DNA of 54,844 nt from Pseudogulbenkiania subflava DSM 22618 (GCF_900177275.1 NZ_FXAG01000002.1:1-54844); one strand, 5' to 3'. Shown: positions 1 to 7,974, counted from the first letter of the stretch. Translations and numbers: made by a program. Notes: generated by a model not told the origin, from the sequence alone.

Positions 1-2
1 CC

Positions 3-338
3 CATGAACAGACCGTGCGCAAGCAAGAGGTTGAGGTCTTTTTGCAGAGTTTGGCTGAGCGATCCAGTCGTGAGCGGCCGACCTTGCTGATCCTGGATAA
101 CGCGCGGATGCACGCCGCCATCAGAGAAGATAAACGTGATGTCTGGTTGCTGGATCATGGGTTTCATCTCTGCTTTCTGCCAGCTTATAGCCCAGAGCTG
201 AACCTGATCGAGCAGCTCTGGAAACAAGCCAAATACCACTGGCGACGATGTAAGACATGGGGTGCCACCGAATTGAAAAGCAAGGTGACCGACTTGCTGG
301 ATAGGGTTGGCACAGAACTCAAATTTAGTTATGCGTGA
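3..338 (+). CDS. IS630-family transposase, 3' end (runs off left edge)
   Basis: The reading frame is already open at base 3, so this is the C-terminal part of a longer DDE transposase. The LLILDNARMH segment holds the second catalytic aspartate and PAYSPELNLIEQLWKQAK holds the final glutamate, a pattern typical of IS630/Tc1-mariner enzymes, which insert at TA dinucleotides. The stop codon overlaps the convergent truncated frame at 329-568, so the right end of the insertion sequence should lie just beyond the stop. I place it near a TA at about 341-343, but the terminal inverted repeat cannot be confirmed without the left end. Whether the element is intact cannot be judged from this window. 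Confidence 0.8.
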   Translation, partial: HEQTVRKQEVEVFLQSLAERSSRERPTLLILDNARMHAAIREDKRDVWLLDHGFHLCFLPAYSPELNLIEQLWKQAKYHWRRCKTWGATELKSKVTDLLDRVGTELKFSYA

Positions 339-568
339 TTACTTAGTTTCTCGTGCGTTGAAATAGTTACATCTTGCCCCTTAAACCCTATTTTAATGTT
401 TCCAATTGCGTGAAAATTACCGTCTTGATCGTGTATTGACAAATGGAACATTGTAATAAATGAAAAATCATTCCAATAGTCTATTTTTAAATATGCCTGA
501 TCAACACCGTTGCCTGGCATGCTTTCTCCACGAGGTATGACTTTAAATTTCATTAATATCTTATCCAT
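329..568 (-). pseudogene. N-terminal fragment of a larger protein cut by IS630
   Basis: This 79-codon frame lies 88 bp downstream of the helicase on the same strand and probably in the same operon. It begins MDKILMKFKVIPRGES, with a second possible start at 553, and continues with a well-formed mixed hydrophobic/polar sequence (YLKIDYWNDFSF, GNIKIGFKGQ) that looks like the first domain of a long protein. It ends as it reaches the insertion sequence, and its last residues are probably encoded by the IS end. From memory, similar N-termini occur in large AAA-type ATPases encoded beside helicases in defence islands; that is recall, not a search result. It could instead be a small intact gene, but its end at the IS junction argues for truncation. 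Confidence 0.5.
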
Positions 569-656
569 TAAATTAGGTTATATGACCGTGATGCCTGAAG
601 TTTCCAGTAAGCAGCACTTCGTGGTGCGAACAGGCTACGTTGTACCTTGGAACGAA

Positions 657-3587
657 TCAGGGGCTCGCAATTACTCGCATGTCCACGTCCGCAATGTCAC
701 GCAGATACATATAGCTGGTACCAAGAACTGTCATAACGCTATCGGTAACCTCATGAACAGAGAAGGCAGGCTGCACAATGAAGAAGCCCATCTGCACCTC
801 CACGTCGCGCGATTTAAGCCTCAGAAAGTCAATTTCTTGGGGCGTGCCTTTAAGCAAGCGCTCTTGACCATTGCTATACCGATTGAGCAATCGTTGGAAG
901 AGCTCAGGGCCCTTGTGTAGCCATTTCGCAGAGCGACTTGCTTGTCCTGCAACGACATATGCATCATTTACACGTGCACCGGGCTGGTGGCCGCTACTAC
1001 AGTACTTGCAGTGGTAAAGATCCACCACGACGTGATCTGCAGCATGTCGAACCGCAACCAGATCAGCAACTTCGCCGGCACCATCATCGTTGAAAACAAT
1101 GTCGTAGCTTTCAGCGATTTTCTGATACGTAAAGCCTTGGACAGAATCAAAGTCTGCAGCGTGCGTCATGGATTCCTTGTGAATATTCGTCGTTCCCCAG
1201 TCCCAGCTAGAAAGTAGGTGGCGCGGCAGAGTCACATTTAGTGATGCGTGGGTGTAGTAGCGGTAGTTTCCGATGAGTATTGAGCCATCGGCTTGAAGTA
1301 GGCGTAGACGCTCGCGATCAAGGTACTCGTGAAGGTCGTGTTGCTTGTTACCGATGCGAATACTTGCCTGCCCTGTTGAATACCGATATCCGTCATCTTC
1401 AAGCTGTATGCGGATTGTTAGTAAGTTAAGCTCTTCACCGGCGGGCGTAATTGCTGAAAGTGGAACAGCAAGCGTATTTGAGCTCTCCTTTATAGGCAGG
1501 CCAAGTTTGGTATCCAGCAGCGAGTAGGATGCGCCACCGACGGTGATTGCACACCGGCTCTCAGTATCGACACCCATTGAGTCCGGCCAATCTGCAAAAA
1601 ATATTCCATCAGGCCAGTGCCCTTGCAATTTCTCTGCACGCATGACATTGTGAAGAATCGCCGCCGTGTCGATAGAGGAGTCGTTGATCTTCGATGCAAC
1701 CATGTCGCACCACTCCACCCACTCGTTGACAGCCCCAGTGTCCATCTTCCATAGCTTGCCCTTTGCCGAACACCCCGCCGTTGTACTCTCGCCAGCTGCG
1801 TGACCAACGCCAAAGATATTCGACTTGATAGAGCGACCATTTTCTAAATCATCCATGACACGGTTAACGTCTTGTCCGACGTGCATGGTAAAGCGAACAT
1901 CTCGACCGGACCGACTTAGTCCAACGTTTTGGAGCTTGAGTCGGTTTATGCCATGCATAACTCTGAAAACGTCATCGCCGTTAATTCGCTGCGCAGTATT
2001 GGCCACAAGAGATTGAAAACGCGCAGCTTGGCGCTCATCACCTGTACACGAAATAAAGAGAGTTGAATCGCTCTGCCGGTAATATGCGAGATACAGGTGC
2101 CACGTCGAACCATAGATTGAGTCGCTCTTCGCCCACGCTACAGGGGCAACTTCGTTGGTGACCGCCATAACAATGGTGCCATCATCGCTAACTGAATGAA
2201 GTTCCAGCCCCTCTTTGGGAGTACCCAGTTGCCGGACCGATTTGGGATGCCAATTTGCTGGGGTAAGCCGGTACGCGAGTGTGCTGATATTGGGGGATGG
2301 GTTGAGAGCTGCGATTTTGGCACTATCCGTGTCACCTTCAAACCTCGCTTCAAATTCCTGCCGCTGTAGCTCGCGATTGATGCGCTCGGCACTAACTTCG
2401 CGAATTATCAGGCTCCAATCCGCACTTTCCTCGTATAGAAGTTTCATCGGGCTGTCAGCGCGTTGGTTGGCGATGTTTGCCACAAACTTCGCAGTTCCTA
2501 GGCGAGAGTCCGTGCGAGTGAGACGACCGATAAACTGCAAAGTGACAGCTGGGCTCTGGTGTTGGTCATGGATCGCAGCGATTTTGAGTTCTGGTAGATC
2601 GAACCCTTCACCGAACATGTCGACACAAACGACAATCCGACTTTGCCTCGTCCTGATTTGCTCGAGATCGCGCTCCCTGTGCTTGCTCTTACTGTGGATG
2701 ACCACGGGCTCAAACCTAGCACCTAGTTCGGCATAGAGCTCAAAGATCTTGTTTGCCTTTGGGATCGTGGCACACCGGGCCATGAGGATGTGGTCGAAGC
2801 CTGCCTCGATGTCGGCGACTAGGAGCTCGATTGCTTTGGCGGCGATCGTTCGGTCGATTTCACTAGTCACATATTCTCGGACAGGGAAAAAGTCGATTCT
2901 CTGGAAGTAGTTGTCTCGTTGCGCCTGACTCAAAGAGTAGTTGAAGATGATTTTGCCGTTGAGACGCTGCTGGTCGAGCCGGAAGGGAGTAGCAGTGAAG
3001 TACACCGTCGGCTTTGGCTCAAACGCTTTACGAATTCGGCCCCAAGTCACTGCCGCTACATGATGTGCCTCGTCAAATATCAAATGCGTGTAGTTAGCAG
3101 CGAATGCATTCAGTTCATCATCACTCAACTGCGCGAGCGCAGCAGGCGTTGCAATCGTTACGTTTGCCCCAACGATCGCACCGAGGTTCATCGCGGCATC
3201 ACGGCTGTCGATGCGATGAACAATAGGGGAGAGAATGTCCGGGGAAATTGCGTTTATCGCGCGAAGTCGCGTTAGGGTGGCAAGGCGTTCGCCAATCTGC
3301 GTGCGCAGCGCGTCAGAGGGAACAATCAGCAAAGTGCGGGGAAAAAGGCCCGCGATGATGATCGAAAAGATAGCATCTGTTTTCCCCGTACCTGTCGGCA
3401 TGACCACTGTTGCCGGGACAGCGGGATCGGAATCGAGGTGAGAGAATACTGCAAATGCTGCTGCTCGCTGCGGTTTTCGAAATCCCGTGAAGTTGTTGAA
3501 ATTACTCTCGACCGCGAAGTTCAACCTGCCATCGGCCCAACTCCGGTAGACGGCATTCTCTCGGTAGAAATCGACATCAACATCCAT
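657..3587 (-). CDS. SF2 DEAD/DEAH helicase with C-terminal nuclease-like domain
   Basis: A 976-aa protein. The helicase core fills about residues 35-370: Walker A MPTGTGKT (63-70), DEAH box (172-175), TATPF (198-202), motif V MFGEGFDLP (324-332) and motif VI QFIGRLTR (351-358). A long middle region (about 400-800) belongs to no domain I can name. Near the C-terminus, DDGAGEVADLVAV followed by VVVDLYHCKY (D842, D856, K861) resembles a PD-(D/E)XK fold with the Mrr-like variant in which another residue replaces the acidic residue before x-K. A helicase-nuclease fusion on a dusA island next to a second large gene suggests anti-phage defence or a restriction-like system. The start is supported by an AAGGGA ribosome site. 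Helicase assignment is firm; nuclease and defence role are inference. Confidence 0.85.
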   Translation of the reverse strand: MDVDVDFYRENAVYRSWADGRLNFAVESNFNNFTGFRKPQRAAAFAVFSHLDSDPAVPATVVMPTGTGKTDAIFSIIIAGLFPRTLLIVPSDALRTQIGERLATLTRLRAINAISPDILSPIVHRIDSRDAAMNLGAIVGANVTIATPAALAQLSDDELNAFAANYTHLIFDEAHHVAAVTWGRIRKAFEPKPTVYFTATPFRLDQQRLNGKIIFNYSLSQAQRDNYFQRIDFFPVREYVTSEIDRTIAAKAIELLVADIEAGFDHILMARCATIPKANKIFELYAELGARFEPVVIHSKSKHRERDLEQIRTRQSRIVVCVDMFGEGFDLPELKIAAIHDQHQSPAVTLQFIGRLTRTDSRLGTAKFVANIANQRADSPMKLLYEESADWSLIIREVSAERINRELQRQEFEARFEGDTDSAKIAALNPSPNISTLAYRLTPANWHPKSVRQLGTPKEGLELHSVSDDGTIVMAVTNEVAPVAWAKSDSIYGSTWHLYLAYYRQSDSTLFISCTGDERQAARFQSLVANTAQRINGDDVFRVMHGINRLKLQNVGLSRSGRDVRFTMHVGQDVNRVMDDLENGRSIKSNIFGVGHAAGESTTAGCSAKGKLWKMDTGAVNEWVEWCDMVASKINDSSIDTAAILHNVMRAEKLQGHWPDGIFFADWPDSMGVDTESRCAITVGGASYSLLDTKLGLPIKESSNTLAVPLSAITPAGEELNLLTIRIQLEDDGYRYSTGQASIRIGNKQHDLHEYLDRERLRLLQADGSILIGNYRYYTHASLNVTLPRHLLSSWDWGTTNIHKESMTHAADFDSVQGFTYQKIAESYDIVFNDDGAGEVADLVAVRHAADHVVVDLYHCKYCSSGHQPGARVNDAYVVAGQASRSAKWLHKGPELFQRLLNRYSNGQERLLKGTPQEIDFLRLKSRDVEVQMGFFIVQPAFSVHEVTDSVMTVLGTSYMYLRDIADVDMRVIASP

Positions 3588-3599
3588 TGCGAATATCCC

Positions 3600-3794
3600 T
3601 TACTTAAGATCCGATTGTGCCATCGCGTTGAAGATCAAGGCATACCAATACAGGCCGTTGAACTGGTCACCCTGCCGGTGCAGCTCATCCTGAAAGTTGG
3701 TCGCCCGCAAAGGCGAGGTGGTACTGCAAAAGCAAACAGTATCACCATACCTCAGTGAAGTGACATTGGCATTTATCAAAAACTTCAGCATCAC
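3600..3794 (-). CDS. Possible short leader ORF before the helicase
   Basis: A 64-codon frame (62 residues from the second Met) that ends 12 bp before the helicase ATG. Its TAA stop is directly followed by the helicase ribosome-binding site, which would suit translational coupling. I recognise no domain; the sequence has no signal peptide, no clear membrane segment and only moderate hydrophobicity. There is no strong ribosome site of its own. It may be a real small gene, a regulatory leader peptide, or chance. Confidence 0.25.
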   Translation of the reverse strand: MMLKFLINANVTSLRYGDTVCFCSTTSPLRATNFQDELHRQGDQFNGLYWYALIFNAMAQSDLK

Positions 3795-3897
3795 AATCTG
3801 GATAGGAAAGAAACAAGCTGATTCCGGTCAGGTACTTCTGGCAACCGCGAAAGAACTACAATAACATTGTCATCAACTGAAAAAGCCTGAACAGGCC

Positions 3898-4284
3898 ATG
3901 TGGATGGAAATGGACGAACTGGACCGCAGCCACTACACCTTGCACGCCTGCGCGCATTGCAAGGGAACAGGTACCTGCACTAGTGGGCCGGACGGGGCCA
4001 GCTGCATGGTGTGTGCCAAAAGGAATGAGCTGAAAAAAGGCCTTTACCACGGGCTGGCCTGCGGCACCTGTGGCGGGCTAGGGAAAACCGACACCATGAC
4101 CTACCGCATGACCCACCGTACCCAGCCGATCCTGTCCATCAGCCTTGTTTTCGGATCAATCGGACTGATACTGCTGTTTGGCTTCGCCGGCAGCCCCTAC
4201 TTCCACGAGGTTCTGACCTTCTGCACGACGCTACTCGGTAGTGTGATTGGCTACTATTTCTCGAAAAACCCAAAGCAAAGTTGA
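3898..4284 (+). CDS. Small DnaJ-type zinc-finger membrane protein
   Basis: A 128-aa protein of unknown function. The N-terminal half has two CxxCxGxG-like elements (CAHCKGTGTC and CGTCGGLGK, with a further CMVC pair), the pattern of the DnaJ zinc-binding region but without a J domain. The C-terminal half has two hydrophobic segments (about residues 80-98 and 102-121) that should span the membrane, leaving a cytoplasmic zinc domain tethered to it. Start choice is uncertain: three ATGs lie within 13 bases and none has a good ribosome site. It stands alone on the plus strand, convergent with the integrase gene, and is presumably island cargo. Confidence 0.6.
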   Translation: MWMEMDELDRSHYTLHACAHCKGTGTCTSGPDGASCMVCAKRNELKKGLYHGLACGTCGGLGKTDTMTYRMTHRTQPILSISLVFGSIGLILLFGFAGSPYFHEVLTFCTTLLGSVIGYYFSKNPKQS

Positions 4285-4510
4285 ACAGGTTTCTCCGCAG
4301 GCAAGAACTGACAGGGAAAAGTCGTAGGGCAATGCTGTTAAATCCATCATCATGCCGGCAAAAAACAGGCAAATATATGAAAAATTACCCTCCAGGGCGC
4401 TTTCTGTTTGCTCCTGTGCCGTATGCAAGCGCCCCACCTCCTCACCCCGGACGTGTCCGGAGTTTTGTGTAAGGCTGCCGCTCTACATTCATCTGTCAAA
4501 TGGCCGCTTT

Positions 4511-4535
4511 GGCCGATCAGCAGGCATGATCGGCC
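4511..4535. other. Perfect hairpin in int 3' flank
   Basis: A 9-bp perfect inverted repeat, GGCCGATCA and TGATCGGCC, with a 7-base loop lies 27 bp beyond the integrase stop. No T-run follows on either strand, so it is not a standard intrinsic terminator. It could stabilise the mRNA end or be a protein site. The 4285-4562 gap otherwise holds only a short CCGGA-TCCGG hairpin near 4447-4460 and no convincing gene. Confidence 0.4.
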
Positions 4536-4562
4536 CGAGCTCCGCACGAATAATCTGTGGGC

Positions 4563-5984
4563 TTACTCTTGTGTTTGTCGTATCAGAACCTGCAGCAATT
4601 CATCAGCAAAAAGATTCTGCTTGCCATGCCTGCCCAGTCGTCCGGTTTTGAGCCTATGTCGGAGGCTGTTGATGGTTGTCGCCTCTGGCAGCCAGATCAT
4701 TTCCCCATCTGATTCAACCTCGAACAGCTCCTGCTCTTCCTTGAACACAACAAAGACCTTGGTGTCGGTGAAGAAAGCGGCAAACAGGATGCTTATCCCT
4801 CCGATGTCTTTGGGGCGAAGCCCAAAGGCATCCAGAACATCCTGTCGGCATGACCATTCTCCTGCGTAACAACCGTCTTGCTCTGGTCTTTCGGGTTCGA
4901 TTCTCACGACTGTAGGGGAGAGAGGGGCGCCGAACTTATCGTGCAGCGATTCCGGTCTGAGTTGGGTATAGCGTTTGAGATTGTTCCAGCTGCGATGGCC
5001 AGACACCATGGCCACTTCTTGGATCGATAGCCCCGCCTCGAACAGGCGGCTGATTCCCTCGTGACGCAGGTCGTGAAAGCGCAGGTCGTGGATGCCCAAA
5101 TCGTTACAGGCGCGCTGCCAGGCGGCGGTCACTGAGCGGATGTTATAGGGGAAGATCAGCTCGGCGTCTCGCGGTTGAGCTTGGACAATGTCCCAGGCTT
5201 CACCCAGCAAGGGGACCCATTGGTCGTTGAAGACCTTGTGCTTCGGGTCTTTGCGCTGGCGCACCAGGATCAGCCGCTTTTCTTCATCGAGATCGTCCCA
5301 GCGCAGTCTTTCGATCTCCGCTGCACGCATGCCGCTTGAAATAGCAAACCGTACGAGGTCGACATGGGGGATGATGGAGTTGTGCGAGGATTGGCGTGAC
5401 TCCAACCAGGTGAAGATGCGTTGCAGTTCATCTCCCGTCGGGCGACGATCACGGGCGCGGCTTTTGCCTATCAACTTGAGCTGGTGCAGGGTGCCCATGG
5501 CTTCATCTATGGCTTGCCCTGAAACGGGCATGGACCAGACACGCTTGGCATGCTCCAGAACCGATTTCAGGTAGCTGACGTCGTGTAGCACCGTGGCGGG
5601 ACCCGCTCCTTCCTCCTGACGGTCACGGCAGTGTTGGATGACATCGGCTGCATCCAGTGTTAGTGCTTCCTTTTCGGCAATCGGGCGGGCTAACAGGCTA
5701 TCCAACACATAACCCTTGGTCCGGCCGATCTTGCCGGCGGGGTCTAGCTCTTCAACGTAACGACCAATCAGCATGCCGACCGTCGCTTTGCCCATCTTGC
5801 GCTTCTCGATTGCCCCATGCCCCTTCAGGTCGAGCTCCAGCCGGGCAGCCCAGTCTCGAGCCAGCTTTTCCTTCGGGAAGCTGCGGGCTTCGCTGAAAAT
5901 GATCTTTCCACCGCGCTTGACCCGTACTTGGGCGCGATAGGATAATTCTCCGTTTGTTTTCAATTGCTTAGTGATCGTTGCCAT
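4563..5984 (-). CDS. int: Tyrosine integrase (dusA-associated type)
   Basis: A 473-aa site-specific recombinase of the phage integrase family. An N-terminal arm-binding and SAM-like part (residues 1-170) is followed by the catalytic domain with R220 (SSGMRAAEIERL), a lysine in RKDPKHK, HxxR at H304-R307 (FHDLRHEG), H330 (SGHRSWNN) and the nucleophile Y339 (KRYTQL). All catalytic residues are present, so the enzyme should be active. About 115 residues follow the catalytic domain, an extension that most integrases lack and in which I recognise no domain. The gene starts next to dusA and reads into the island, the usual layout for elements that integrate at dusA. Confidence 0.9.
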   Translation of the reverse strand: MATITKQLKTNGELSYRAQVRVKRGGKIIFSEARSFPKEKLARDWAARLELDLKGHGAIEKRKMGKATVGMLIGRYVEELDPAGKIGRTKGYVLDSLLARPIAEKEALTLDAADVIQHCRDRQEEGAGPATVLHDVSYLKSVLEHAKRVWSMPVSGQAIDEAMGTLHQLKLIGKSRARDRRPTGDELQRIFTWLESRQSSHNSIIPHVDLVRFAISSGMRAAEIERLRWDDLDEEKRLILVRQRKDPKHKVFNDQWVPLLGEAWDIVQAQPRDAELIFPYNIRSVTAAWQRACNDLGIHDLRFHDLRHEGISRLFEAGLSIQEVAMVSGHRSWNNLKRYTQLRPESLHDKFGAPLSPTVVRIEPERPEQDGCYAGEWSCRQDVLDAFGLRPKDIGGISILFAAFFTDTKVFVVFKEEQELFEVESDGEMIWLPEATTINSLRHRLKTGRLGRHGKQNLFADELLQVLIRQTQE

Positions 5985-5998
5985 GTCGATAGTACTCC

Positions 5999-6060
5999 GG
6001 TGCTACGAAGTGCTTGTGATTGGTGCTATATCCCCGAAAAGTAGCACTTACTGTAGCACC
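5999..6060. repeat. GGTGCTA/TAGCACC box array between int and dusA
   Basis: Two GGTGCTA boxes (5999-6005, 6022-6028) and two complementary TAGCAC(C) boxes (6042-6047, 6054-6060) lie in the int-dusA gap, with near-copies AGTGCT (6010-6015) and GGTGCT (6120-6125). The second direct box and the first complementary box form a stem-like inverted repeat. Position and spacing suit integrase arm sites, excisionase sites or repressor operators controlling int. Function is inferred from position only. Confidence 0.5.
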
Positions 6061-6092
6061 AAAGTGACGAAAATGGGCAAAAATTGGCCGGA

Positions 6093-7130
6093 ATGGACAG
6101 AAATAAGATTGTAGCTAATGGTGCTGAAAGCCGCGCCAATCAAGGAATTCAAGGGAAATTGCCGGCCAGACGGTTGTCGGTTGCGCCGATGCTGGACTGG
6201 ACCGACCGCCACTACCGCTTTTTCGCTCGCCAGATCACCCGGCACTCCTGGCTCTACACCGAGATGGTCACCACCGGGGCGCTGCTGTACGGCGATGTCG
6301 CCCGCCACCTGCGCTATCACGAGTGCGAGCATCCCGTCGCGCTGCAACTGGGCGGATCGGAGCCGGACGAGCTGGCACGCTGCGCCAAGTTGGCCGAAGA
6401 ATGGGGCTACGATGAGATTAACCTCAACGTCGGCTGTCCCTCGGAACGGGTGCAGAAGGGCGCGTTCGGCGCCTGCCTGATGGCCGAGCCGCAACTGGTG
6501 GCCGACTGTGTCAAGGCGATGCGCGACGTGGTCGGCATCGACGTCACCGTCAAGCACCGCATCGGCATCGATGCGGTGGAGGACTACGGCTACGTGCGCG
6601 ATTTCGTCGGACAGATCGTCGAGGCCGGCTGCGCCACCTTCATCGTGCATGCGCGCAATGCCATCCTCAAGGGCCTGTCGCCCAAGGAAAACCGCGAAAT
6701 TCCGCCGCTCAAGTACGACTACGTCTATCGCCTCAAGCGGGAATTCCCCGACGTCGAAATCCTGATCAACGGCGGGGTGAAGACCAACGACGAGATCGCC
6801 CATCACCTGCAACACGTGGACGGCGTGATGGTGGGGCGCGAGGCCTACCACAACCCGTGGCTGATGGCGGAGTGGGACGCGCGTTTTTACGACGACGCCA
6901 GAACCGCGCCGACCCGCGACGCCGTGATCGAGGCGATGCTGCCGTATATCGAGCAACGGCTGGCCGAACCCGGCACCCAGCTGCGTCACATCGCACGCCA
7001 CATCCTCGGTCTCTACCAGGGCCTGCCGGGCGCGCGCTCCTGGCGCCGCATGCTGTCCGACTCGGCCTTGCTCAAGGGAGCCGACGCCGGCCTCCTGCTC
7101 ACGGCACGCGACGCCACTGACCGCAGCTGA
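6093..7130 (+). CDS. dusA: tRNA-dihydrouridine synthase A
   Basis: A 345-aa FMN enzyme that reduces uridines in the D-loop of tRNA with NADPH. The conserved start SVAPMLDWTDRHYR, the cysteine motif NLNVGCPSERVQ, the VKHRIGID segment and the C-terminal region with HILGLYQGLPGARSW all fit DusA. About 24 residues precede the first conserved block. This stretch, including the start codon, was probably supplied by the integrated element, and the original promoter and start should now lie at its far end. The start is therefore uncertain: ATG at 6093 is the most plausible, a TTG at 6084 is the alternative, and neither has a strong ribosome site. Confidence 0.9.
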   Translation: MDRNKIVANGAESRANQGIQGKLPARRLSVAPMLDWTDRHYRFFARQITRHSWLYTEMVTTGALLYGDVARHLRYHECEHPVALQLGGSEPDELARCAKLAEEWGYDEINLNVGCPSERVQKGAFGACLMAEPQLVADCVKAMRDVVGIDVTVKHRIGIDAVEDYGYVRDFVGQIVEAGCATFIVHARNAILKGLSPKENREIPPLKYDYVYRLKREFPDVEILINGGVKTNDEIAHHLQHVDGVMVGREAYHNPWLMAEWDARFYDDARTAPTRDAVIEAMLPYIEQRLAEPGTQLRHIARHILGLYQGLPGARSWRRMLSDSALLKGADAGLLLTARDATDRS

Positions 7131-7146
7131 GATTTGGCGTATGACA

Positions 7147-7189
7147 AACGGCCGGTCCGGACCGATGTGTCCCGCCGGCCGTTGTTTTT
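7147..7189 (+). terminator. Intrinsic terminator after dusA
   Basis: A 9-bp perfect stem, AACGGCCGG with CCGGCCGTT, is followed by GTTTTT. Confidence 0.85.
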
Positions 7190-7232
7190 GATTCAGGTCT
7201 ATGTCATGGCTTAGCTATTTTCATTGGTGTAA

Positions 7233-7262
7233 ATCACTGAGTGTGAATAAAAATACAGTGAT
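7233..7262. promoter_or_regulatory. AT-rich leader with inverted repeat before rdgB
   Basis: The 190-bp gap between the dusA terminator and rdgB is strikingly AT-rich for this genome. It contains the inverted repeat ATCACTG / CAGTGAT separated by 16 bases. This could be an operator or part of the rdgB promoter region. No clear -35/-10 pair stands out. Confidence 0.3.
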
Positions 7263-7380
7263 AGCCTCCAATAATTAGAGATTTTTCTGCTGAATTGTCT
7301 GTTCCTGATTTTTCACTTCCGATGCACGCGCATCTGTGGCTAAATCGCAGCCGATAGCAGGTTTCACTCCAGGAGAACCC

Positions 7381-7974
7381 ATGTTCGACCGCATCGTGCT
7401 GGCGAGCAACAATGCCGGCAAACTGAAGGAATTTTCTGCGTTGTTCGCCGAACTCGGCATCGCCGTGCATCCGCAAGGCGAGTTCGACGTGCCAGAATGC
7501 CCGGAACCGCACCACACCTTTCTGGAGAACGCGCTGGAAAAGGCGCGCCACGCCAGCCGCGTCACCGGCCTGCCGGCCTTGGCCGACGACTCCGGCATCT
7601 GCGTCGAGGCATTGGCTGGTGCGCCCGGTGTGCAGTCGGCGCGTTTCGCCGGCGAGCCGAAGTCTGACGCGAGCAACAACGCACTGCTGTTAGAAAAGCT
7701 GGCCGGCGAGCCCAACCGCCGCGCTTGGTACTACTGCGTGCTGGTATTGGTGCGCCACGCCGATGACCCGCAACCCATCGTCGCCGATGGCGTCTGGTAC
7801 GGCGAGGTGATCGACAGCGCGCGTGGTGAAGGCGGCTTCGGCTACGACCCGTACTTCCTGCTGCCCGGCTACGGCCGCACCGCCGCCGAGCTCGATGCGG
7901 GCGAGAAGAACCGCGTCAGCCACCGCGGCCAAGCGGTGCAGGCGCTGATGGCCAAGCTCAAGGCGCTGGCGTGA
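7381..7974 (+). CDS. rdgB: XTP/dITP diphosphatase (non-canonical purine NTPase)
   Basis: A 197-aa Ham1/RdgB-family enzyme that hydrolyses dITP, XTP and ITP to the monophosphates, keeping deaminated purines out of DNA and RNA. The substrate and metal motifs are clear: SNNAGKLKEF at the N-terminus, LADDSGICVEAL, GEGGFGYDPYF and SHRGQA near the end. I chose the ATG at 7381 because an AGGAGA ribosome site lies 6 bases upstream and the protein then has the family's usual length. An upstream in-frame start would add 15 unrelated residues. The next gene is hemW, a common proteobacterial pairing. Confidence 0.95.
   Translation: MFDRIVLASNNAGKLKEFSALFAELGIAVHPQGEFDVPECPEPHHTFLENALEKARHASRVTGLPALADDSGICVEALAGAPGVQSARFAGEPKSDASNNALLLEKLAGEPNRRAWYYCVLVLVRHADDPQPIVADGVWYGEVIDSARGEGGFGYDPYFLLPGYGRTAAELDAGEKNRVSHRGQAVQALMAKLKALA

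Larger units (their letters stand above)
1..6092. mobile_element. Right part of an integrative element inserted at dusA
   Basis: This stretch is visibly less GC-rich than the rest of the window and carries only accessory genes: an IS transposase end, a truncated frame, a helicase, a small zinc-finger protein and a tyrosine integrase. The integrase reads away from dusA and its start lies about 110 bp from the dusA start. Integration of islands and prophages at the 5' end of dusA by dusA-associated integrases is established for proteobacteria. The left end lies outside the window, so neither the total size nor the matching attachment site can be seen. The right boundary is approximate and lies between the integrase start and the first conserved dusA codons near 6180. 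Confidence 0.65.

Noticed and set aside
3913-3940. Similarity between CTGGACCGCAGCCACTAC and the dusA start, as a possible second attachment site
   Set aside because: The match is short, has an indel, and lies inside a coding frame; the true far attachment site should be outside the window.
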